Shown piece after piece: positions 25,371 through 32,844 of a stretch of DNA of 64,000 nt. Made by a program: the position numbers and the translations under genes. The notes under the pieces are model-generated. The model had not been told where the DNA came from. It was given only the letters and a program-made list of their open reading frames with translations, and did no database searches. This stretch comes from UBA6059 sp965227155 (GTDB lineage: Bacteria > Bacteroidota > Bacteroidia > Cytophagales > Cyclobacteriaceae), in NCBI GenBank assembly GCA_965227155.1, contig OZ245731.1, positions 1,240,001 to 1,304,000 on the forward strand. Reading direction: 5' to 3'. Positions within the stretch are counted from its first letter, which is position 1. The number at the start of each line of letters is the position of its first letter.

Positions 25371-26270
25371 GTGAGTAATTATTCAATTAAGGATTTAGAG
25401 CATTTATCGGGCATTAAAGCGCATACGATAAGGATTTGGGAACAACGCTACAACTTTATTAAGCCCAGCAGAACTGATACCAACATCAGATATTATGATG
25501 ATAAGGATCTCAGACTGGTCTTAAATATCTCCCTGCTGAAAGATAATGGTTATAAGATTTCCAAGATCGCCAAAATGACTGATCAGCAGATGAGTGAGGC
25601 TGTACTTCAGATTACTGAAAAGCACCTCAGGCACGATGATCAAATCCACGCCCTTACGCTATCTATGGTAGACCTTGACGAGGACCGATTTGAAAAAATA
25701 ATGTCTACCAACATATTGAAGATTGGTTTTGAAAAGACCATGATCAATATTATTTACCCATTTCTATCAAAGATTGGAGTATTATGGCAGACTGGTGGTA
25801 TCAATCCTGCTCAAGAACACTTTATCTCTAATTTGATTCGGCAAAAGTTAATTGTGGCAATCGATAGCCAATTCGTATCCATTCATGATAAGGCCAAGAA
25901 GTTTTTGCTTTACTTACCTGAGGGAGAATTGCATGAAGTGAGCCTATTATTCTCAAACTACATAATCAGGTCAAGAAAGAACAGAACCATCTATTTAGGC
26001 CAGTCACTGCCATTCCATGATTTGCATGCAGTTTATGATCTGCATAAACCAGAATATGTAATGACCATTATTACAAGTAGCCCTGGTCCTGGAGAAGTAC
26101 AGGATTATGTAAATAAACTCTGCAGTGATTTCCCAGAATCTACCGTGTTACTTACAGGCTTCCAAGTGGTGGGTCAGGATATCGAAACACCAGAAAATTG
26201 TATCATACTAAATAGGCTTGATGAACTGATAGATTTTGTGGAACAGGAAGCACTAGCCTACGCTAGCTAA
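25371..26270 (+). CDS. carH: CarH/LitR-type MerR regulator with cobalamin-binding photosensor domain
   Basis: A 299-residue regulator. Residues 1-70 form a MerR winged helix (SIKDLEHLSGIKAHTIRIWEQRY...YYDDKDLRLVLNISLLKDNGY). Residues ~80-170 are the helical bundle carrying W139-x9-E149-H150, the adenosylcobalamin-capping motif of CarH. Residues ~175-299 are a B12-binding Rossmann fold with PEGELHEVSLL, where His188 is the candidate cobalt ligand (ExHxxS in place of DxHxxG). In known CarH and LitR, light breaks the AdoCbl-stabilised tetramer and releases DNA. It starts with GTG at 25371. It sits between cruF and the sigma gene. Confidence 0.85.
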   Translation: MSNYSIKDLEHLSGIKAHTIRIWEQRYNFIKPSRTDTNIRYYDDKDLRLVLNISLLKDNGYKISKIAKMTDQQMSEAVLQITEKHLRHDDQIHALTLSMVDLDEDRFEKIMSTNILKIGFEKTMINIIYPFLSKIGVLWQTGGINPAQEHFISNLIRQKLIVAIDSQFVSIHDKAKKFLLYLPEGELHEVSLLFSNYIIRSRKNRTIYLGQSLPFHDLHAVYDLHKPEYVMTIITSSPGPGEVQDYVNKLCSDFPESTVLLTGFQVVGQDIETPENCIILNRLDELIDFVEQEALAYAS

Positions 26271-26298
26271 TAGTCTACTATACCCCAACCAAAAAATG

Positions 26299-26326
26299 AT
26301 AGCCTGCTTATGCAGGTTATTTTTTT
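26299..26326 (+). terminator. Terminator after the CarH-like gene
   Basis: The hairpin ATAGCCTGC-TTAT-GCAGGTTAT (26299-26320, one G-U pair) is followed by a T-run to 26326, 29 bp after the regulator stop. It separates the regulator message from the sigma-crt operon, which therefore needs its own promoter. Confidence 0.8.
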
Positions 26327-26352
26327 GCCCAAGAATTCTCTGACTTTTACCA

Positions 26353-26378
26353 TATTGTTTAAGCAATCTTAAACAATA
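26353..26378. promoter_or_regulatory. Compact palindrome, candidate CarH-type operator
   Basis: A perfect inverted repeat with 11-bp arms TATTGTTTAAG / CTTAAACAATA around the spacer CAAT. It contains the half-sites TGTTTAA (26356-26362) and TTAAACA (26369-26375) 6 nt apart. It lies 188 bp upstream of the sigma ATG and beyond the terminator, so it is not explained as a terminator itself: there is no T-tract. Confidence 0.6.
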
Positions 26379-26472
26379 CTAATAGCCTTATTTTAAATAG
26401 TTATACCCCAAAAAGGCGTTTACATTCATTTATAAGCTATTTTAGCAATCTTCATTCCATGTAACCTCCAAT

Positions 26473-26507
26473 TTTGTTTAACTATCTATAAAAATTTATT
26501 AAACAAA
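26473..26507. promoter_or_regulatory. Operator candidate copy 1: TGTTTAA-N17-TTAAACA
   Basis: TTTGTTTAA (26473-26481) and its exact inverse TTAAACAAA (26499-26507) are centred at 26490. Measured on the core half-sites the gap is 17 nt, and the AT-rich middle (CTATCTATAAAAATTTA) could hold promoter elements. Confidence 0.6.
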
Positions 26508-26516
26508 GTTTTGTGT

Positions 26517-26549
26517 TTTGTTTAATCATTATCTACATTTGATTAAACA
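26517..26549. promoter_or_regulatory. Operator candidate copy 2: TGTTTAA-N17-TTAAACA
   Basis: TTTGTTTAA (26517-26525) and TTAAACA (26543-26549) have the same 17-nt core gap as copy 1 and are shifted by exactly 44 bp. The copy ends 16 bp before the sigma ATG at 26566, so a bound repressor would block transcription start or elongation. Confidence 0.6.
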
Positions 26550-26565
26550 GAAAAACGAAAAGGTT

Positions 26566-27078
26566 ATGACTGCTTTAGAATTTAGTTACAAGTTAGATCA
26601 AATGTCTCCATCGCTAAGACCCTTTGCATTAAAGTTGACAAGGGACAATGAGGATGCGAATGATTTGATGCAAGAAACAATGTTGAAGGCCTATACCAAT
26701 AGAGATAAATTTGCTGCTGGTACTAATCTGAAAGCATGGTTGTACACGATAATGAAAAATACTTTCATTACGAATTATCAGCGTATGGTTCGAAGAAACA
26801 CTTTTATAGATACTACTGATAATTTACACTACATCAATAGTACTGACAGCACGATCCACAATCTGGCTTATGGCAACTTCGCTATGGAGGACATTGAGGA
26901 AGCTATTGAAAAATTGGATGATGCCTATAAAGTACCCTTCATGATGCATTTCCGTGGCTTTAAATATTACGAAATTGCTGATCGGTTGGCAATTCCAATT
27001 GGCACGGTAAAAAACAGGATTCACATTGCCAGAAAAGAATTAAAGGCTAAATTGAAAAATTATAGCGTTAAGAATTAA
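26566..27078 (+). CDS. ECF-type sigma-70 family RNA polymerase sigma factor
   Basis: A ~170-residue ECF sigma. Region 2 is in LRPFALKLTRDNEDANDLMQETMLKAY...GTNLKAWLYTIMKNTFI, and region 4 is in AIEKLDDAYKVPFMMHFRGFKYYEIADRL with the helix-turn-helix IPIGTVKNRIHIARKEL. I chose the ATG at 26566; a TTG at 26518 would add 16 residues and lies inside an operator-like repeat. No anti-sigma gene is adjacent, so control is probably at transcription. crtI begins 3 bp after the stop, so sigma and crtI share a message. Confidence 0.9.
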   Translation: MTALEFSYKLDQMSPSLRPFALKLTRDNEDANDLMQETMLKAYTNRDKFAAGTNLKAWLYTIMKNTFITNYQRMVRRNTFIDTTDNLHYINSTDSTIHNLAYGNFAMEDIEEAIEKLDDAYKVPFMMHFRGFKYYEIADRLAIPIGTVKNRIHIARKELKAKLKNYSVKN

Positions 27079-27081
27079 TTC

Positions 27082-28557
27082 ATGAAAAAAAACAAAGTCT
27101 GTGTAATTGGATCAGGCTTTGCTGGGTTATCCGCTGCTACACACCTCGCTGACTTAGGTCACGAGGTTTTTATTTTGGAAAAAAATAGCACACCAGGGGG
27201 TCGGGCAAGGCAATTTTCAGCAAAAGGTTTCACTTACGATATGGGTCCATCCTGGTATTGGATGCCCGATGTATTCGAGCGTTATTTTAATCATTTTGGC
27301 AAGCAAGTATCCGATTATTACCAGCTTGAGCGACTTGATCCATCTTATGCTGTTGTTTTCGGTGAAAACGATTTTGTAGATATCCCCGCCGATATGAAAG
27401 CACTGGAGGCGATGTTTGACGAACTGGAGCCAGGTGCAGGACTTAAGTTACGTGCTTTCTTAAAACAGGCCGCTTATAAATATGAGGTGGGCATTAATGA
27501 TCTGGTCTACAAACCCAGCCGATCATTAACAGAATTCATTGACCCCAGACTTTTAATGGGTGTGATCAAGATGGATGTATTTACCTCCATGGCCAAGCAT
27601 GTACGAAGATTTTTCAGCCATCCTAAGCTGCTAAAGCTCGTGGAATTTCCTGTACTTTTCCTTGGTGCTATTCCGGAAAATACCCCTGCTCTATATAGTC
27701 TTATGAATTATGCCGATATGGCATTGGGCACCTGGTATCCCAAGGGCGGTATGCACAAGATCATTGAAGGAATGGTCAGTCTGGCTGAAGAAAAGAGAGT
27801 CTGCATTAGCCTTGATCATGAAGTGCAAAAATTTATCACCACCAATGGCAAAATATCAGCCGTTGAAACCAATCAGGGTGTATTTGAAGCTGACGTAGTG
27901 GTGGCTGGCGCTGATTACCACCATGTGGATCAACATATTCTAGCCTCTGAGCATAGAAACTACAGCGCTAACTATTGGGATAAAAGGGTAATGGCTCCTT
28001 CTTCCCTACTCTTCTACCTGGGTATAGATAAGCGACTCAAAAATCTGCGCCACCATAATCTATTTTTTGATGAGGACTTGAAAGCTCATGCGCACGAAAT
28101 CTATGAAGATCCAAAATGGCCTGAAAAACCATTATTTTATGCCTCAGTGCCATCCATCACTGACCCAACAGTAGCGCCTGAGGGGAAAGAAAATCTGTTT
28201 CTATTAATGCCGGTAGCGCCGGCATTGACTGATGAAGAAAATACCCGTGAGCAATATTATGAACTCATCATGGATCGATTGGAAAATCTAACGGATCAAT
28301 CCATAAGAGAGCATGTGGTATATAAAAGGAGCTTTGCGCATTCTGATTTCATCAATGATTACCATGCCTTCAAGGGCAATGCCTATGGACTGGCTAACAC
28401 ATTGATGCAAACTGCAATCCTGAAACCAGGACTCAAAAACAAAAAATTAAAAAATCTATATTATACGGGGCAGCTTACCGTACCCGGACCGGGCGTACCA
28501 CCGTCTATTATATCCGGGCATGTAGTAGCCAAAGAAGTGCATCGGGATTTTGCATAG
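27082..28557 (+). CDS. crtI: Phytoene desaturase
   Basis: A 491-residue FAD-dependent, membrane-associated enzyme that turns phytoene into lycopene. The N-terminal Rossmann motif is VIGSGFAGLSAATHLADLGHEVFILEKN followed by GGRARQF. The C-terminal CrtI signature is NLYYTGQLTVPGPGVPPSIISGHVVA. The length is normal for bacterial CrtI. It could instead be a later desaturase such as CrtD, but it is the only desaturase in the cluster and sits next to crtB. It is preceded by the sigma gene at 3 bp; a 109-bp gap follows. Confidence 0.92.
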   Translation: MKKNKVCVIGSGFAGLSAATHLADLGHEVFILEKNSTPGGRARQFSAKGFTYDMGPSWYWMPDVFERYFNHFGKQVSDYYQLERLDPSYAVVFGENDFVDIPADMKALEAMFDELEPGAGLKLRAFLKQAAYKYEVGINDLVYKPSRSLTEFIDPRLLMGVIKMDVFTSMAKHVRRFFSHPKLLKLVEFPVLFLGAIPENTPALYSLMNYADMALGTWYPKGGMHKIIEGMVSLAEEKRVCISLDHEVQKFITTNGKISAVETNQGVFEADVVVAGADYHHVDQHILASEHRNYSANYWDKRVMAPSSLLFYLGIDKRLKNLRHHNLFFDEDLKAHAHEIYEDPKWPEKPLFYASVPSITDPTVAPEGKENLFLLMPVAPALTDEENTREQYYELIMDRLENLTDQSIREHVVYKRSFAHSDFINDYHAFKGNAYGLANTLMQTAILKPGLKNKKLKNLYYTGQLTVPGPGVPPSIISGHVVAKEVHRDFA

Positions 28558-28666
28558 CACAAATCGTTTTTTATGCACTTAAGTAAACAAAACAACGATT
28601 AGATTGTATTATATTTTTAATTGGTGGCTTTAGGTATAATGCATTTAGCCTTAAATAAAATGACTT

Positions 28667-29512
28667 ATGGAGTCAATGCAGGAACTTTTCAATACTACTA
28701 CATTAAAATGTAGCCGCCTCATTACTGAGCATTACAGTACGTCTTTTACGTTGGGCATCAAGACGCTGCATAAGAAATATCATTATCCAATTTATGCCAT
28801 TTATGGATTTGTAAGGTATGCAGATGAAATAGTGGATACTTTTCATGATCATGATAAAAAGGAGCTGCTCGACCGATTTTGGGAAGATACCTACAAAGCC
28901 ATTGATGAAAAAATCAGCCTCAATCCTGTGCTCCATGCCTTTCAGTTGGTTGTCAATCAGTATAAAATAGAGAGGGAGTTGATTGATGCATTTTTGGTAA
29001 GCATGGAAATGGACCTGACAGAAACAGAGTATGATCGGGAACTCTATGAAAAATACATCTACGGCTCTGCAGAGGTGGTAGGCCTTATGTGCTTGCGGGT
29101 ATTTTGCGAAGGAGATGAACAACAATATGAGGCCCTTAAGCCACCTGCAAGAAGGCTTGGTGCTGCATTTCAGAAAGTAAATTTCCTGCGAGATATAAAG
29201 AGCGATTTTGATGATAGAGGCCGGGTCTATTTCCCCGGGGTGGACTTCACTAATTTTACAGAAGAGCAGAAAATTCAGATAGAAAAAGATATTCAGGATG
29301 ACTTTGAGTCATCACTGGTGGGCATCAGAAACCTTCCCAAAGGGGCTAAATTAGGAGTTTACCTGGCCTATGTTTATTACATCAATCTCTTCAAAAAAAT
29401 ACAGAATCTACCGAGCAAGCGCATTCTTCAGGAACGCATCAGAATTCCTGATATCAAAAAGATGCTGCTCCTGCTCGGTACTTATTTTAAGCTCAGACTT
29501 AATCATATCTGA
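28667..29512 (+). CDS. crtB: Phytoene synthase
   Basis: A 281-residue trans-prenyltransferase condensing two geranylgeranyl diphosphates to phytoene. It has the two Asp-rich magnesium motifs DEIVD (in YGFVRYADEIVDTF) and DIKSDFDDRGRVYFP, plus ARRLGAAFQKVNFLRD before the second. Squalene synthase is the alternative in this superfamily, but the context is carotenoid. The 109-bp spacer before it may hold a second promoter, though no copy of the TGTTTAA half-site is there. crtYcd follows without a gap. Confidence 0.92.
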   Translation: MESMQELFNTTTLKCSRLITEHYSTSFTLGIKTLHKKYHYPIYAIYGFVRYADEIVDTFHDHDKKELLDRFWEDTYKAIDEKISLNPVLHAFQLVVNQYKIERELIDAFLVSMEMDLTETEYDRELYEKYIYGSAEVVGLMCLRVFCEGDEQQYEALKPPARRLGAAFQKVNFLRDIKSDFDDRGRVYFPGVDFTNFTEEQKIQIEKDIQDDFESSLVGIRNLPKGAKLGVYLAYVYYINLFKKIQNLPSKRILQERIRIPDIKKMLLLLGTYFKLRLNHI

Positions 29513-30214
29513 TTGAAGCTATACCTCTACATCCACTTATTTACTATCGCCTACCCATTGGCCCAGTCTTTTGAGTGGCGACTCAAGTATTATACAAAGT
29601 GGAAAGCCTTATTCCCCGGTCTGGTGCTGACAGCTATATTCTTTATCGTTTGGGATGTAATCTTTACTGATCTGGGAGTCTGGGGCTTCAATGAGGTTTA
29701 CCTTATTGGTTTCTACATCTTTGGCTTACCCATAGAAGAATGGCTCTTTTTTATTACTGTGCCTTTTGCCAGTGTATTTATATACGAATGTGTGCTGTTT
29801 TTCTTCAAAAGGAATTTGCTGGGCAACAGCCCAAGATACATTGCGGCAGCATTGGCGGTAATTTTGATTTTCTTATCTGTGATTTATTCACATCAGCTCT
29901 ATACTTTTTACACATTCCTGTTTACCGGATTATTGCTGACATGGCATGCCTACAAAAACTTCTCCTACTTTGGCGACTTTTTAATAGCCTATCTATTGCA
30001 TCTAATTCCATTCTTCCTTGTCAATGGTGTATTGACTGGCTCATGGATAGAAGAGCCTATTGTTTGGTACAATGATGCGGAAAATTTGAGTATAAGATTG
30101 GGTACAATTCCCATAGAAGACAGCATCTACAGTATGCTACTATTATTGATGAATATTACATTTTATGAGTATTTTAAAAATCGGTTTGGCCTAAACACTT
30201 TAAAGCCAAAATAA
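29513..30214 (+). CDS. crtYcd: Lycopene beta-cyclase, fused CrtYc-CrtYd type
   Basis: A 233-residue membrane protein with six to seven hydrophobic segments and two repeats of the heterodimeric lycopene cyclase domain. Each repeat carries a PIE(E/D) motif: LPIEEWLFFITVPFASVFIYE in the first and IPIEDSIYSMLLLLMNITFYE in the second. The fusion replaces the separate crtYc and crtYd genes of actinobacteria. It introduces beta-ionone rings into lycopene or derivatives. The start is a TTG directly following the crtB stop; no closer ATG gives the N-terminal helix. Confidence 0.88.
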   Translation: MKLYLYIHLFTIAYPLAQSFEWRLKYYTKWKALFPGLVLTAIFFIVWDVIFTDLGVWGFNEVYLIGFYIFGLPIEEWLFFITVPFASVFIYECVLFFFKRNLLGNSPRYIAAALAVILIFLSVIYSHQLYTFYTFLFTGLLLTWHAYKNFSYFGDFLIAYLLHLIPFFLVNGVLTGSWIEEPIVWYNDAENLSIRLGTIPIEDSIYSMLLLLMNITFYEYFKNRFGLNTLKPK

Positions 30215-30225
30215 GTTATGCGTAT

Positions 30226-31071
30226 ATGTTAAATCTCAATGTCACCATTGATGCTAATTCTGGTTTCTGCTTTGGCGTAGTATACGCCATAGAAATGGCC
30301 GAAGAGCTACTGAAAGAAGACGGCATTCTATATTGCCTTGGCGACATTGTGCATAACGATGAGGAGGTAAAACGCCTTGAGCAAAAAGGTTTGCGTATCA
30401 TCAATCATGATCAATTAAGGCTGCTGCAAAATGCAAAAGTCCTGATCAGAGCGCATGGAGAGCCGCCATCTACCTATGAATTGGCAATGACCAATAATCT
30501 TGAATTGATTGATGCCTCTTGTCCTGTTGTATTAAAACTGCAAAACCGTATTAAAAACGCCTACGATAAGCAGGACAAAATCTACATCTATGGTAAGCAT
30601 GGGCATGCCGAAGTGGTAGGTTTATTAGGGCAAACCAGAAATGAAGCGGTGGTGTTTCAAGATCTGGAAGAGCTGGATTTACAAACCATGCCAAGGGAAA
30701 TCACGCTTTACAGTCAAACCACTAAAAGCACAGACAAATTCTACGAAATTACCCGTACACTTCAAGAGGCTGGCATCTCAGTGAATGCTAATGATACTAT
30801 CTGTAGACAGGTGAGTAATCGTGATAAGGAGTTAAGAGATTTCTCCAAGAAGTTTGATGTAATCGTATTCGTATCAGGCACCAAGTCTTCCAACGGAAAG
30901 GTGCTTTACAATATTTGCAAGCAAAATAATCCCAATACCTATTTCATTTCCAGCAAGGAAGAATTGAAACATGAATGGTTTGGGCAAGATAACTCGGTAG
31001 GTGTTTGTGGTGCCACATCTACGCCGATGTGGCTGATGGAAGAGGTGAAAGATCAGTTATTAACATTATAA
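30226..31071 (+). CDS. ispH: 4-hydroxy-3-methylbut-2-enyl diphosphate reductase
   Basis: A 281-residue iron-sulfur enzyme, the last step of the MEP pathway, making IPP and DMAPP. The three cluster-binding cysteines are Cys15 (SGFCFGV), Cys99 (DASCPVV) and Cys193 (DTICRQVSNRD). Also present are DIVHNDEEVKRLE, RAHGEPPSTYELA, GKHGHAEVVGL and SSNGKVLYNIC. The length is normal. Placement between crtYcd and crtZ ties isoprenoid precursor supply to pigment production. Confidence 0.95.
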   Translation: MLNLNVTIDANSGFCFGVVYAIEMAEELLKEDGILYCLGDIVHNDEEVKRLEQKGLRIINHDQLRLLQNAKVLIRAHGEPPSTYELAMTNNLELIDASCPVVLKLQNRIKNAYDKQDKIYIYGKHGHAEVVGLLGQTRNEAVVFQDLEELDLQTMPREITLYSQTTKSTDKFYEITRTLQEAGISVNANDTICRQVSNRDKELRDFSKKFDVIVFVSGTKSSNGKVLYNICKQNNPNTYFISSKEELKHEWFGQDNSVGVCGATSTPMWLMEEVKDQLLTL

Positions 31072-31089
31072 TCATTTAATTTTACAGGC

Positions 31090-31557
31090 ATGAGTTGGTT
31101 GGTAAACGGTTTGATCGTTGTAGGTACCTTTTTTTTGATGGAGGGTGCTGCCTGGTTTACACATAAATACGTAATGCATGGCTTTCTATGGTCATGGCAC
31201 CGCTCACACCATAAAGTGCACCCGCATCCATTGGAAATGAACGACCTGTTTGCTGTTGTCTTCAGCATTCCATCAATACTTTTGATTGTTATCGGCTTTG
31301 AAATGCCAGACGTTGGGTGGCTAAAGTTTGTGGGATTTGGCATACTTGCCTATGGCCTTTTCTATTTCATATTCCACGACATTATCGTACACAGACGAAT
31401 CAATATCAAGTTTAAGGCTACCCACCCTTACATGAAGCGTATCATCCGGGCGCATTATATTCATCACGAGAAACATACGAAAGAAGGTGGTGAAGCTTTT
31501 GGATTTTTATATGCCCCGAAAAAATACGAGCAAAATAAATCTAAATCGAAAGCCTGA
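31090..31557 (+). CDS. crtZ: Beta-carotene 3-hydroxylase
   Basis: A 155-residue membrane di-iron hydroxylase. The histidine clusters are H25-x4-H30 (HKYVMH), HRSHH (37-41), FHDIIVHRR and HYIHHEKH, as expected for the CrtZ/fatty acid hydroxylase superfamily. It adds 3-hydroxyl groups to beta-rings. It is the last gene of the carotenoid run. Its 3' end overlaps the convergent kinase gene by 17 bp. Confidence 0.92.
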   Translation: MSWLVNGLIVVGTFFLMEGAAWFTHKYVMHGFLWSWHRSHHKVHPHPLEMNDLFAVVFSIPSILLIVIGFEMPDVGWLKFVGFGILAYGLFYFIFHDIIVHRRINIKFKATHPYMKRIIRAHYIHHEKHTKEGGEAFGFLYAPKKYEQNKSKSKA

Positions 31558-32098
31558 TTTGGAAGATGGTGTTGCCATCTCTTTCCAAATATTTAAGTTC
31601 CCCCTGATGTAGATTGATAATTTTTCTGGCCAGGGCCAGCCCTATACCACTTCCTTCCTGCTTTGTAGTGAAAAATGGTAAAAACAGTTGATCCTTGAGC
31701 GAATCCTCGACTCCAGGTCCGTTATCAATCACTTCTATGATCAGATCGTTTTCCGGTTTATCAATTTTTAAAATGACCTTAGGTGAGGCTGCATCTTGTG
31801 AAGCTTCCTGAGCATTTTTGATCAGGTTAGTCAGTGCCTGAAGCATCAGGTTTTTATCAATCTGCAATGCCACCTCACCTGCAATAGAATTATCAATCTC
31901 ATACTGTCCAAATACCGTAGCTGTCTGGTAGAGGTCATTTAAAAATTCTGAAAGAGATAGCTTGCTCTTGTTTGGGGATAATTCTTGGTTAATTTTTTTG
32001 TAGTTACTTACGAATTGAAGCAGCGCCTCTGTTCTTCTTTCTATGGTAAGCAAGGCAGTGGCTATTTTCTCCTCCACATTTTTTTTATGCCTTTCCAA
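31541..32098 (-). CDS. Sensor histidine kinase, C-terminal part (different frame from the N-terminal part)
   Basis: A 185-codon frame holding the end of the dimerisation helix (ALLTIERRTEALLQFVSNYKKI) and the full ATP-binding domain: N box LTNLIKNAQEAS, G1 DNGPGVED, F box LFLPFFTTK, G2 GSGIGLALARKII. It lacks the phospho-accepting His, which lies in the overlapping upstream frame. The two frames join at an A8 run; together they give a normal NtrY-like kinase of about 434 residues. The ATG at 32098 is probably not a true start. Confidence 0.85.
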   Translation of the reverse strand: MERHKKNVEEKIATALLTIERRTEALLQFVSNYKKINQELSPNKSKLSLSEFLNDLYQTATVFGQYEIDNSIAGEVALQIDKNLMLQALTNLIKNAQEASQDAASPKVILKIDKPENDLIIEVIDNGPGVEDSLKDQLFLPFFTTKQEGSGIGLALARKIINLHQGELKYLERDGNTIFQIRLSI

Positions 32099-32844
32099 TG
32101 TCCATTTTTAAGCAATTTTTGATTAACTACCCTGGTAAGCGACAAAATTGGAGTAGTTGTATTCATGATTTCATGGGTCATTACCCTGATTAGTTTCTGC
32201 CAGCTTTTAAGCTCATGTGTACTCATCATCATATTCACGTCCTGAATGGAGACAAGCACAAACTTCTTTTCAGCCAGAGTAAAGGGAAAAAGGTTTACCA
32301 GGTAATCTTTCTCTCCCTCCCTCAATAATGTCTGATTAACAGGCTCCTGCTGCTCAATCAGTCGATGAAGTACAGGCCATTTTTCAGACAATATTTTCCC
32401 ACCCGGTTGCGCTGTGCCCAATAGTTGCTCACTGGCTTTGTTATGGAAAATATGCTTTAGCTCCTCATCAAGGCAGAAAAGGCCAACAGGTACATTTTCA
32501 TAAACAAAGGCCAATAGCCGGTCTTTTGCCGCCTGTTCTTTTTTGAGCTTTTCAAATTTCTCCAGGATTAGGTCAAATGCACCAAGCATTTCAGGACTAT
32601 CTAAACTATGCTTTAGTTGATATTGCCGACTAAAATCTTCATGCTCTATGGCCAAAAGGAAGCCGGCCCAAATCCGCTGCTGCTGATGTATCTTCCAAAT
32701 CAACTCAGCTACGACCACTACTGCCCCCAGGCCAAACATCAGGGGTGTAATTATAAAATCAGTGCGGAAATAGCTCCAGAATGCTGCACCCATCAGTACA
32801 ACCAAAAGGAGTACACGCCATATCAAAAGAATACTAAAGACCAT
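32062..32844 (-). CDS. Sensor histidine kinase, N-terminal part (frame ends early)
   Basis: A 260-codon frame. Two membrane helices (about 3-22 and 31-49) are followed by a linker, a PAS-like domain (about 105-205: LAFVYENVPVGLFCLDEELKHIFHN...FVLVSIQDV) and the phosphorylation site VMTHEIMNTTTPI with His224. It then ends within ten codons of the A8 run, without any ATPase domain. It is therefore non-functional alone unless the frame is changed at the run. It overlaps the response-regulator gene by 11 bp, so the pair is translationally coupled. Confidence 0.85.
   Translation of the reverse strand: MVFSILLIWRVLLLVVLMGAAFWSYFRTDFIITPLMFGLGAVVVVAELIWKIHQQQRIWAGFLLAIEHEDFSRQYQLKHSLDSPEMLGAFDLILEKFEKLKKEQAAKDRLLAFVYENVPVGLFCLDEELKHIFHNKASEQLLGTAQPGGKILSEKWPVLHRLIEQQEPVNQTLLREGEKDYLVNLFPFTLAEKKFVLVSIQDVNMMMSTHELKSWQKLIRVMTHEIMNTTTPILSLTRVVNQKLLKNGHWKGIKKMWRRK
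32079..32088 (-). other. Slippery A8 run at the kinase frame change
   Basis: On the minus strand the zero-frame reading is ATA AAA AAA ATG, containing the heptamer A-AAA-AAA (32086-32080). A -1 shift there, or one extra A in the transcript, continues as AAT GTG GAG, exactly into the ATPase-domain frame. It could equally be a sequencing error or a true inactivating mutation. Confidence 0.7.

Noticed and set aside
28703..29125. 140-codon minus-strand frame inside crtB
   Set aside because: Overlaps the conserved first Asp-rich motif of CrtB; no recognisable protein.
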